Program-made: the position numbers and the translations under genes
Notes under the pieces: generated by a model
Databases searched by the model: none
What the model was told of the DNA's origin: nothing
The model's input: the letters and a program-made list of their open reading frames with translations, nothing else
Part shown: positions 1-13,100 of the stretch, one piece after another
Layout of the letters: each line of letters starts with the position of its first letter
How positions within the stretch are numbered: position 1 is the stretch's first letter
NCBI RefSeq assembly: GCF_000224145.3
Contig: NC_020168.2
Location: 4,561,480-4,625,479 of the forward strand
Reading direction: 5' to 3'
DNA length: 64,000 bases
Source of the DNA: Ciona intestinalis
Taxonomy: Eukaryota > Chordata > Ascidiacea > Phlebobranchia > Cionidae

Positions 1-156
1 TCTCTCCCATTTGGTATTAAACAAAGAACATTTAAAGAATTATATAAACATATCATTACGACTCTAAAATAACGTTGTTACTTGCTTAAAACACGATCAA
101 AATATTTTGATATTATGTGCTAAAGGTGTCCCGTCTTACCCCACAGTACTCTATAA
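1..156. mobile_element. MITE family A, truncated at window edge
   Basis: The end of a small TIR element: the interior (TTTGGTA, AACATTTAAAGAATTATA, AAACACGATCA) is followed by the terminal AAAGGTGTCCCGTCTTACCCCAC. The same arrangement recurs more than ten times in the window. Confidence 0.7.
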
Positions 157-191
157 CGCAACCCATTTAACATTATTCCTTTTTGTTTCAG

Positions 192-1167
192 TGGAGCAAA
201 CGTAAAAGGCACCACTTCATCATCGGATTGTGATATCACGATGAAATGGGACCACCCGCAGTATCTATATTACGATTTAAACGATACAACCAGTGACTTA
301 TTTGGTGTAGACCTGGCTGAAAGTGTTGGTTGCAACTGTAAAAACTCTAGTAAGTTTTAGGCGGCGTATATGCAGCTCTTATTCAATATATAAATACATA
401 GTACTGCGTGGTAAGATGGGATACTGTTACCACCTAAATCTCACATTTCCTGATCATGTTTTGAACAATTAACAACGTTATTAGCTAGTTAAATTCATTG
501 GATTTTTGCAGCTGGTAATGGCACTACATCTAACTCAACTACGAACGTTATGCAATGTGGAACGAGTTGGACAACCGAAGAAGATTGTCTGCATAACACA
601 ATGTAAGTCTGGTACTCACGAATCGGTTGCAGCCTTAGTACAGACCTTTAGCACATAATGTCCAAGTATTTTAAAGTCGTGATTTAAACGGTTAACAACG
701 GTCTATGCTGGGAGTCGTGGGGATACGGCTTTATAATTCTTGAATGTTCTTATTTACAACAAAATAGGACAAAAATATATAATGAAAAGGTGTCCCATAT
801 TCCCCACCCTATTATAGTATATGAAGTGTACTATGCTAATATAAAGTAGTCTAGAGCGAATGTTTAGGGTAAAACAATGTAAAGCTCCAGTGTTGTATAT
901 GGGATCTATAATTAAACATCTAAATAAAATATCAGTCATCTAATTTTAAGCAGCGTAATTCTTACGCGATTTTATATTTCAGCTTATACAATGTCAGCTG
1001 TTCTTCTGCCTCTGCACCGACAGTGTATAACGTCACAAACTCGAAAACCGTTCGATTCATCCCCGTGGAACCAGGGACATTATACGAGTGTAATGTAGTG
1101 TTACATTATAACGGCACAAGCAGCACCTTCAGCGAAACAGTTCTGGTGCAAATACAAGACGCACAAG
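192..1167 (+). other. N-terminal visible segment: Cys-rich and fibronectin-III-like exons
   Basis: The first three visible exons of the giant gene encode a segment with several cysteines, followed by a beta-rich stretch ending [10 protein letters not shown]. Its [11 protein letters not shown] pattern (a Tyr two residues before a core Cys) looks like the second half of a fibronectin type III or Ig-like fold. The family assignment is weak. Exon phases (1, then 2, then 1) match the neighbours. Confidence 0.45.
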
Positions 1168-4100
1168 GTGAGCTAAAGCGCTTGCTTTTTGACTTGGTTT
1201 TGATTTGCTCTGATAACGCCATACAAAATAAGATTAGCATACTTGCAGTAGCCTGTAACGAACTTCGTAAGCGAAAATATATGAAATATTACGTTTATGC
1301 AGATTTATCTGCTCCGCTCATAACCTGATATGTATTCATATATATGGTAAATAACAAAATAAAATTGATGTAGATCAAATCAATTAAAGTTATCACAGTA
1401 TGGGTTTAATAGTGTCTTGCAACTATTTCCGGTCAACTTATTTATTGAGCTTCCAGTAAGTTTCTTGTTAATTTCGTGTATTTTAAACCAATTTGCTAAA
1501 ATGTATAAAACGTGCTTGTTTTAACAACATAAAAAATACGATGAAACAATTAAAAAGATAAAAACTGAATTTCGAATTAGAAAAATTAACCGAGCACGCC
1601 AGGACTCGAACCTGGAATCTTCTGATCCGTAGTCAGACGCGTTATCCATTGCGCCACGCGCCCGTACGAAAACTCGTTTCGAAATCCAAGTATAAGAAAG
1701 TGTCCGGTTTTAAAGCAATGTAAAGCTTTTGACCGTGAATTTCTTTCTTTTGATTGCAGACTTGTTCAAACTGGCTTATACTGTTGAATGTAGCTTATTT
1801 TATAACACTGTACGCTTAATTTCTGCATAAAGGCTATAATATTTTAGTGTAAACTGCTGTGTTTTGCTCTGCTACTGTTTGCACATGCACGTCTTACTGC
1901 GGTGGTGGTTACTTAGCGTAGAATCGAACGATTGCTGTTTTGTTAATTGCCGTTGTGCACCCCATGGAGCAAATATACTAAGCAAGAACACTGTAAATAT
2001 TTTACGTTCTGCTGTTTTCCTGTTCTGTATTACTGTACGATAACGAAGGTTGCGCGAGCGAAAATTCGATCCAGGAATATAGGCTTTGCGTTTTAAAGCC
2101 AATGTTCTGTAAAATAAATGCGGCGTTCGAAACATGTATCATAATTATTGATACGTATTTATTTAACAGGAAAAACCCCACAAACCAAGTCAGAAACAAA
2201 CTTGTGGATATTACCTATCCAATATTACGACTTCAGCGCTTACCATCCAGATTTTGACGGCTTGCATACGATCAACCCAACTAATCCAAGTTACGTTGCA
2301 AGGTGTGTCATCGTGGTTTTTATAGTGCATAACATAATGAATTGCGCTGTAATTGCAGTCCATTCGGTGCGTGGCTCACAGCGTCAGCAAATCCAGCGAC
2401 CGACGCTATAGCATCATGGTTCAGAAGCATTCCCGCAACGAATCAGCTATTACCAAACACAATCACGCTTCAAAACAATGCTACAGGCGGTAACACAAAA
2501 TACAGGTTCGTATCGTCTTTATAAGCGTTTGTGTATTTAAGGAGACTGAATGTAAACACAATGTAACAACAATAGGGAAAAGGTACATGTTCTAAACAAC
2601 ATCAGAGTTGAGTAGTTAGCCATATACACCAACCATAGGTTATAAACTTTTCTAAAAAACCAACTTCTTTATATTCCTGTCTATCTATATAGATATTTTA
2701 ATTATATTTATCAGAGGAAAAAGAGCCCTTTTTTATATATGTTTTAGCCATACTCTTCTTATTTTAGCTTCATTGACGACACGTTTTATCCATTGGATGG
2801 ACTTGGTTTTCGTTCTGAATCACAGAGAGATTGTAATGGAGTATTGCATAACTTCGGGTCTGTATCCGACCTTGTTTTAAAAATTAAACCATTTCTGCTG
2901 AATCATGCTTCCTTTGGTCGAAATAAATGTTACCTTTTTTTAAGACAACAGGCGCCAAGTTATAAAAAAGACCTAAGGAATACTTTAAGACCAAAAATTC
3001 TAATCATCACCTCGCTGTTGCAATATTTTTATTTGCTATGACCTACATCCTACGAAATAAATAGATTGTTAAGTGTGCTTTTGCCTGAGTTCTTACACTT
3101 TTATAATAACCTTTAAATTGGTTCATCGTGATTTGTTTTCAACATACTGATTTTTTAAAATGCATATTTTTTGTTTGGCTATAACTACAAAATGTAATAA
3201 GGCATTTGATAAGAATATTTTTGAATTTTTTTGACAATGTCGTTCACATCAAAAGAGTTAAAAAACCTTGTTCTATAATTGTGTCTTTAAACAATCTATT
3301 TTGAACCAGTTTCACAAGTTCAGTTCGAACTGGTATCCTTTACAATGGTGGTGAAGAAATAACATTAGGCGGTGGAGATTACATGTGGTTGTACATCAAC
3401 ACTGTGTTGGTTGCTGAACTAAGTAACTATGGAAACATCACATATAGCCCGTGTGCAAAGGTCCATCTTTCTCCTCCAGACCAAGGTATTCAAACATTTC
3501 CAAATATTATCATTCTAATAATATGAGGAAGCTTTTTTCTATCCACTTATGGCATACATCTTAAACCATAGAATCATAGCACACTTGGTTTAGTTTGCAG
3601 CATAGGCTCAGTTTAGGAAACCTTTACTTACTGCTTAGTGTACTTTATAGACTAACTATTTGAAAAAAAGTCTTCTTAGTTATTGTTATAACTATAACTG
3701 GAATCAATGATGTATGTATACATGCTGTTCATTTTGCTTTAAATTATAATAATCTTTTCAGGTTATGTCAATGTTACTGTGGATTCTGGTTCTTTATCTG
3801 CTTCACAATGTATGACAACATCATCAAGAACAAAAAATATCTTTATTGACATGGAGGTTTGTAAGTAGGTTTTGTATTTCTTATTTAGTTTAAGGTCAAA
3901 ATCCAATTTTCTTGCTCATAATCAAATGTATGGTAGGATGGGAGAAGATGGGACACCTTTATCACATAATATTAAATATCTTGATCATGTTTTTAACAAC
4001 TAACAAAGATCTATAGAAGCCGTAAGGATACGGTTTAATAATTCTTTAAATGTTCTTTGTTTACTTACAAATGTAACAAATAAATGGAATGAGAAGGTGT

Positions 4101-7100
4101 CCCATCTCTCCCCCACCCTACTACAATATTTATTTGGGAACTTGGTTTTGATTTTGGAGCAAAAACTGGGACAGAAAATTTTAACAAAAAGCTATATATT
4201 TCAGTAACAGTGTATAACTTACACAGGTGAATGAGATCTACCACTTTGACCTATTTCATGTTGAAAGGGAGCATTGTACATCGGAATTTATTTTGGAAAC
4301 GAAAGGCGTGACATTCAATGTAATTCATGTTAATGGATCAGCTATATCCACTCTTACTACAGGTATAAATGCATTTTATAAAAGTTTGTTTAAAAAAAAG
4401 ATTTTTCTTTGTGCTGTACATCAACTAACATTGATTATTTTGCTAGTATGTGTCTATATAATATTCATCTTGTGGTGCATCATGGATTTACTATGATAAA
4501 GGCAATCCTGACTGTATGTTGAAATTCAGTCATGTTCATAGTTTTTTTGTAAAGTTTTTATTAATTTATTTTGCTTGCTAATGTTGCGGAATTTTGTTAC
4601 TGACAAACCTTCGCTTAATTTAATAAAACAAATAAACAAGAAAGCCATTTAGGTTATTTTCATGATAACATTAATGTTCCAGCTGCACAAACCACAACTG
4701 TTCCTAGCATCCAATCCACCACAACATCATTTTCAACAAATGCTCCATCCACTAGTAGTAATGCGGCAACTGGTACAACATCAAATGCTCCAACCACTAG
4801 TAGTAATGCGGCAACTGGTACAACATCAAATGCTCCAACCACTAGTAGTAATGCGGCAACTGGTACAACATCTGGTTCTACCTTAACAACTGCTGAAGTC
4901 ACCACTTCTCCAATACAAGTATCCAATACAGGTTTGTTCCACAATGTGTGTGTTAACATATGTAGAAACTGTTGATGTTAATAGACTGGTGTATGTACTC
5001 TGACACATTGGGTAAAGCACCTACCTCTAGAAATACTTTTCAAGACTTAATGCAGTTACCATTGTGCGCATATTTATCTTTAGGTTTTATGGCAATTGCT
5101 CCAATCCAGTGTTTTTTTATAGATAGCCCAAATTGTCTGCCAAAAACACCACAACAAATAAATACCCCCAAAGTCACATACGTTAGATACATTTAGGCCG
5201 CCATACACTATTATTAAATGCATACTAATTAATACAAGACTAGAACGTTAGTACGTGTCCTCTTGCTGTCTGTAAAAAATAACAAAAATTAAGAAAAAAT
5301 AGAATATCTGATCTCCCACAGCAACTTCTTCTACACAACGCGCTCCTGTTGACTTCACCGTCACCGTTGCTGAAAATGTCAAATCTGGAAGTTACATTGC
5401 AAGTTTTGGGGTCTCTGACTCTTTCAGGTGAATTTAAAAATTTTATCAAGGACAGTGAAACATTCAATATAGAATTTATTTTTAGTCTTGTAGAAGGGGC
5501 ATAATGGTGTTCACTGTTTTAATCATAACTGAGACATATTTTAATTTAAATTTTTTTTAAACCTTCGCTAACATAATCGAAGGGACAAATAGTTGTTATT
5601 ACATAATAACTGTGATTGCTTACATAATAACTGTGATTGCTTAAATAAATGACACCATTAAACCTTTCTAACAATTACATGTTATTACCAGCCAAGGCCC
5701 CCCCTTTCTGCTTAACTTTGAAGATGGAAATGAGTTTGGAAACTTTCGATTTGGAGATTCCACCGATGGCAATAACACAGTTTCTTGCACCATGCCGCCA
5801 CCAATGGGAAATAACAAAACTGTCGGCTCCCAAACCTTTCTGGACTGTTCTACAATACCAGGTGTGAAAATACAAATATTTCGACAAAATTTACACTTTG
5901 TGTTTATATATAAAATTGTTATTTTTTAATAATTTATTAAACACAATAATTGCAAAGAATTCCAAAATGTGTGCCTTTTCTATAGATAAAAGTTTTTTTC
6001 CTTATAATTTTGTTTTAAACTATTTCTATTAAAAATTCGGAAGTTCCCAACCCTTTTTGTTTTAAAATAATATAATTTTGTGATTTGCGTCCACAGAAAA
6101 AGCTAAACTTCCACTTTTTAAAAGCAATGGTAACAGATGGATAGGCCTACACTGATTTTTAAACTTGTTTTTTTTATATTTTAAGCTCCACCAATAATAA
6201 CAGCTCTTACCAATCCACCGCCAGTCACAGTGAATGAAAATATAGCTCACGTTTATCTTCAGTTACCTCTTGATTATGAAATACAAGACACTCACTATCT
6301 TACTATATCTATACAGGTATGGCCAAACTTTGTTGTCCTTGCAATATGAATTTTGTGCCAAGAGTTAGACCAGTAATTTTTTGATCAAAATATTTTATAA
6401 TCACTATTATATTCTTTCAAACTGTGTTCTTCTTATATGCTTGATAAGTAAAGATTTAATGTTTGTTTATTGTTTCTTGGTGGTTAATTTTTCTTTGACT
6501 GTTCTGTTCTATCTAATATATTTATATTACCATGGTGCCAAACATCCAGACCAGTTTATGATATTTATTTGTAAACTGGTAATTTTCATATGATCTTTGG
6601 TCTATAATCGCAGCACCATAGTTTCATGAACGCTTCGTAATTTGATTAAAACTTAACTGGGGATTGAATTAAAAACGGTATGTTCTTTTAAACTATGTGT
6701 TTAATGTATATAGGATACTGTGGCAAACAGAAACGGAACTCTTGTCTTGAAAGTTAAAGTGACGGACATAAATGACAATTGTCCTATTTTAAATTCAACG
6801 GGTTTAAACCTTTCTCTTGTGCGTCCTCCACTGTCCATAGATTTTCCTCTTGCTTCATTTAACGTTACAGATGCCGACAGTCCACCAAACGCTCTTGTTT
6901 CTTTTGTTGCTTCAGAAATATTGATCAGGTAAAGACAATATTATTTTGCTGTTGCTACAAGTATAATGTACATTAAACAATTTTTTTTGGTAATATTTAT
7001 TGCGTTTTTCAGACAAAAAATAAGATCAAATTAGCGTCATTTTTTGACTAAAACCGCTAGTTCTATTAGATTTTGAGTTATTACTTCTCACCAAAAGCTG

Positions 7101-10100
7101 TGTTTGTTCTTTAGATCTTTTTTTATACATTTTTAATTTTTTTTACAGTGGTGGAAACTCTAGTTCATCACATGATACAAACATCTTGCAGTTTGAACTG
7201 GCAGCTTACGACAGTGGCGAGCCATCATTGGGTAGAGCTATTAATATTACACTTGAGGTGGGTGAATAACCATACAAAAAAATACTTTGATTTTGATTTT
7301 AAATTTGTTGTTGGCCAATTTCGGGAACAATTTAGATTAATGATAAAGAATGCATTAGTTATAAAGTGGGTTTATTGGACTAATGAAATTTGGCAAAAAC
7401 ATGTGACATAATGATTATAAAATATAATTTAAATCGGTTTCTAAGCTGTAACTAAACTTAACCCCTATCAAATAGTTTTGGAAATAATACTTAAGTTATA
7501 TTATTTTATCAAAGTAGAATGCAACTAATGTTTTCAAGGCTGTGAACCAGACCATAAATTTGTGGTTTAATTTCTAACTATTAGTATAAAACATTGTTGT
7601 AGTAATAAAATTGGATAAAAAAATGAAAATATTTATTATATATTAAGTTGTAAGCCTTCCATTTCAGATATCAGAAACATGTTTATACGATGTACTGGGA
7701 GATCCTACTTATCATTACATCAGTGTGATCAAAGATCAAAATACGCAGGTTACAAACTTATACATGAGGGTACCTGGCTACTACAGCAAAGAATATGGTG
7801 TGTGGATATTTATATAGATGTGATTTATATTTTAAGGAAACTTAATATCTTTGTTTTAGTTTTAAGTAATCAAGCTGAAAAATATTTAAGGTGCTCTAAA
7901 AGGTGTCTGTTTTTTTGTCTTCTTACCAAAACATGGGTTGGAATTGCAAATATACAGTCGTCAAACAAAGGAACCTCATTAAATAATTTAAAGCAGTATT
8001 CTTAGAAGTTTGGCTCTTGTTTAAAATGGAACAGCAGGGTAAATTCTTTTTTAGACATAAAACTTTGGTATATATGTCACCCCTGTTTCAAATGTTTGTT
8101 TGACATGTCGTTCCAGGCAACATTCTGTAACTATTAAATGACTCTGAAATTAGACGATAACTTTTATTAAATATGCAATATTTATTAATTCACTTAATTT
8201 CCACAGAATGCTCTCAGGCCTTGGGTTTTGAAAGTTGCCGCATTCCACACCGGTCCATTATTGCATCTTCTGAACTTGATAATGGTGTATGTGGCTCAAT
8301 AGTACATGCACACTTTGCTAGACTTAATAACTTCCCTGGTAAGAGCACGGGTGCTACTAATGTACACGGTGCATGGGTGCCTGCTCAACATGACTTGAAC
8401 CAATGGATACAGGTTTGTACTATAGGAATACTAAGTAAAATATGTGTGTGGTGTGTTTTCTGTGTTGTGTGCCTTCTGAGAATTAAATCATTGTCAATAA
8501 ACTCTTCAAGTAATTTTGCTGGTGTCTGGTACTATGTCTAATTGCTTCACATATTGCAGTTACACCTTATTTTTTAGATGATACAATATTAGTTGGCAGT
8601 TTTTATTTTAACTCATACATATGGTAGCACATTATATATTTTTTGAGTGATTGATTTTTTCTGTATCAATGATTTATGGACAACCAATAAATGTGCAGCA
8701 ATGTCCAATAAGCGTCTTGCTCAAAGATACAACTACCCACCAATGGCAGTAACCTCAGCATACCCAGCACCCCTGGTTACAACATGAGCTCCTATCCACT
8801 AAACATCTTTATCTATTTGTTTTACAACAGGTTGATCTTGGTAAACTTATGAGAATCGCAGCCATTTCAACACAGGGAGCTCCAGAGTTTAACTTTTTCA
8901 TTACAAAGTATATGTTAAGCTACAGTAGTGACGGCATTACTTGGGTTAATTACGTACCAGACCGACCCTTCCTATCAAATGGTTTGTGTGTTAAAAGATA
9001 TTTATTTTTTGACTAAATAAATAAAACTAATTTATTTATTTGTCATCCTATAGCGAGTAGTTTTAAAAGTTATAACATGGGTATTTTATTCTATAGACTT
9101 GTTTTTTATTGGCGAACTACTAAGTTTTTGAGTGCCCTAACTACAGTCATAACTCATATTGTAGGTTTGAAATTTTTAATAAATTCTCATATTCACTGGT
9201 TCACATTGGCATATTCATTCTGTTAACTTTATACAGCTAAGCAAACTACAAGCAAATGCTTCCTCCAAAAAATTTTAAATGTAAGATCACTTAATTTAGT
9301 TTTATACAGCTAGGCCACATACCACATACCAGCAAATGCTTTTCCCCAGAAAAATGTTTTACATGTAACGATATTTGATTTTGTATTTTACAGACACCAC
9401 AAGCACAACAAGTTCTACGCAATATGGAACCACAGTAACAACACCTTACTCCAACACAAGCAACCACACTGCCCAGCCAACCACCCCTTCCCCATTCCCA
9501 TTTCTCCCAATTACAATGGCTATGGTTACCACAGTCAACAGCACTGTTATAAATGATAGCATCCTGTTACCTGGAAACAATGATTCCAACAGCATAGCAA
9601 AGAACATGCTAAGTCCTGAAATACTGGCAAGATATGTGAGGTTATTACCAGCAGGTTGGGTTGGTGGAATTGGACTCAGAATGGAGATGTATGGATGTAA
9701 TGAAGAGATAAGACTGAGAGGTAATCGTTTTTCAAGGCTTGATTTTTGATATTTTATTAAAAAAAAAATTTTATTTTACTTGTTTATGAAAGTTAATTAT
9801 TTTTATTTTACTTAAAATTATATTTTTTGTTTTACTAATTTACCAAAAAGTTTTTTTTTTTTTTTAATAATTTCCCAAAAAGTAAGTTAGTAAAACAAAA
9901 ATAAAACAAATAAAAAATAAAAAATGTAGAAGCAATGTATGTGGATATGGATACTGCATGTATATTCTGTTTGATACTGTGTTACTGTTTAATACTATAC
10001 AACCAAAGGCCTTTCCTGCCATTTCTTTATGTACTGTATTTATTAACCCCTGGATCTAACATTCACAAATTATAGGATATTGTTAGGTTACATACGAGTG

Positions 10101-13100
10101 GTTAACAAATGCTTTGACTTTAAAAACAAAGCTAAATAATTTATTGCAGCTTATTGCTTACCATAAATTGTGAAATATAGTTTCAGAAATTGGCCAACAA
10201 AGTTTTCATTTTAATATATGCTTAATATTGGGTGTACCACTTAAACGATTGTAGGGTAATGCTATATAATAGGCTAAATAGTGCATTGCACTGTTGTATA
10301 TTAATAGGCTCTACAGATGATAAATGTAACTTAAACTCATACTTTTAATAAAAAACAGCAAATTATGTTCAAAAAAAGGAAATTTTGTCAAATGAAATTA
10401 ACCAATTTTTTTGTTGACAGAAAACAGCAAATGTTACAGATGTCCATCGTCATACTACTGTCCTGGGGATGGTAGGAAGCTACCCTGTGGTCGGTGTGCT
10501 GACTTTGCAACAGTTGGATCTCACAACATAGATTCATTGAATTCTGTTTATAACGAAACTTGTGGACGTTCTCCTACTGAGTTTTCATTTGGAGCAAAAG
10601 CAGAATGTTCAACATGCTTGAAGGGATACGTGAGTAGGCTAAATAAGATTTTGAATACCAATACCATTGACAGCAATATGTGTCCTTGGGCAAGACACTT
10701 AATAGACAAAATTCTCCGCAAAAAATAATCGCCACAATATAACACACTTGGTAACTCTTTGGCTGGCACGAGGTGTATGAAACAGATTGCATGTGTTTAC
10801 AACTGTTGTTTGTGAGGATAAAATAAGTTACATTCATTCAATAAGACAATGCTTCTACGTTCTCTCCAGTGGTCGCTAATGAGTTCTAGCACCCTGTGTT
10901 TCAAGATAATAGGCCAACTTGGGTTTTAATCTAAGGTTTTATGATGTGCCTTGCTGTAGGACCTACCCCTATAGGATAAAATTAAACTATAATAGAAAAA
11001 CAACCTTCAGGTTTGCAGCAATGGCTTAGCAACATCATGCCCCACTTTAACATACACTGCTGGTTGCAATGACACCATGTGCTCTCCGTGCACTGTGTGC
11101 GAACCTGGGCACTCATGCACAAGTGGCACGAAGAAACCTTGTGAGCCTGGTTCCTATTCAGATGCAAACACACCAGGTAACAGACCTTGAAATTCGAGGT
11201 AGCATTACTGATTTGCAATGCCGAAGTCTGCAACATTTTTATGTGCTAAATCGTGAGCGGGCACGAGGTGTATAGAACAGCATCCCCATGTTATAATGCC
11301 TATTGTTGCCCTGCTAGTAAACCTAATTAAAATTGTTCAATTATATGTGTGATGAATATATATATATATATAAACAATGCAAATAGTGTCAAAATACAGT
11401 CGAATATAAGTAAAAATGTCTTGCTATCGGATGACTTACAATAGATTATTCATAAAAGCTTACAGTAAGAATTAAATACAAATTAATAAAAAAACTTTTG
11501 AAAAATGACTGCATTCTTGGACTTTCACAGGTGTTTGTATTGATTGTAAAGCAGGCACATATAGTGACACTCATGGTTCTACATCATGCAAGACATGTAC
11601 TTCAGGTAAACAGCACATTTACTATAACTTTGATTTGGCAAAAATGTAGCATTAGCTCAAACCCTCAAAGAATTTTGAAACAATTTTTTTTAGAATTTTC
11701 CAAATTGTTAAAAGTTTTAAAGTTGTTGTTTGGCTGATGCCGTGGTACAGTAACAAGTGCTCTTAACAACAATTTCAGTGCTAGTGAAGAATCTCCCCCC
11801 CCACCTTATTTGCTAGCCACTAACCCCTAGGTTAGGGGGTTAGGTGTTGATGGTTAGGGGGTTAGTGGTTATAGGGGTTAGTGTTTTCTCTAAACATTTT
11901 CTTTAAACTAGTAGTCCCAAATTGTCAGCAATACTTTAAAAAAAATCACACACAATGTGCGATAACTCCTAAGCGGACATTAGGTGTATTAAACGCAACC
12001 TGTGTTATAATAACTGTAGTTGCCCCGTCACGCGAAGAATATTAAGTTACATCATTATTTATACTTAGGCTCCCAAAGTTGTATTGGAGCAAGTTTTTGT
12101 CAGCCATGCATTGCACAGGAGTGGTCACCAGATGGGGCTGATAGGTGCCAGGGATGCCATAAAGATTGTAAGTGTTAAACTATTATACTGTAGCCTTAAT
12201 TAAAACATTTTTTCACTCAAAAGTCCCAACTTTAACTGTTAATCTCATGTCAGAATTTTTTACCTTTTTCAAGAGTAGTTTTGATAATCTATATCAATAT
12301 TAATATCCTTTAAAAAATTCTGAAACCCCTACCCTTTAAAATCTGTTTATTCTTAAGTGGCCACTAAATTTGTCTCACAATTTTCCTATTGTACACCTTA
12401 CTTACTAATATATTGTATCCTATCACAGGCCCATGCCTCATTCACCATGCTTCCGCAGTGTACAGTGTGTTAATATAAGGCATGCTTCAAACCAAACATG
12501 GAGTTTCAAATGTTACGATTGCCCCAAAGGCTTCACTGGAGATGGAGAGACATGTAGTGACATTGATGAGGTTAGGATAAATTAAGTCAGTTTTGACATA
12601 CATGTGCCCTTGGGAAAGACACTTAACAGCAATTGCTCCAACTCTGTGTCCCTTATGGGTTGTATTATTTGTCAGCCACATGTTTAAAACCAAAAATCCT
12701 AAAAAATAATAATAAAGTTACACAATCGGTAAACCAAAAGCGGCCTGTGGTGTATAAAACAGAACAGATATATAATGACTTTTGTTGCCCAGCCACGTGG
12801 TGACAAATAACTTAAATTCATTATTCATTTATTCAGTGCATGCTTTCAAATCCATGTGTGGACCAAACACAATGCGTGAACACATATGGAGGCTTCTACT
12901 GCAATGGCTGCCCATCTGGTTACCATAGCGACCCTTACTTTGGGTTTGGACTTGAGGACACCAAGACAATCCAGATATGCAATGATATAAATGAATGTGA
13001 TGAATCAGGGACTTGTGATCCGTTGGTGCAGTGCAACAACACTATGGTAACGAAATAAATTTGCAAACCTTTGAAAATAAATCATTTTTGTTGCTGTAAA

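Noticed and set aside
4660-4959. Minus-strand repetitive ORF ([15 protein letters not shown] repeats)
   Set aside because: It is the reverse reading of the 45-bp coding minisatellite in the plus-strand exon.
11815-11885. GGTTAG-rich stretch as an interstitial telomere array
   Set aside because: The TTAGGGGGTTAG blocks are irregular and interspersed with their reverse complement. A similar piece near 23930 shows it is a dispersed repeat fragment.
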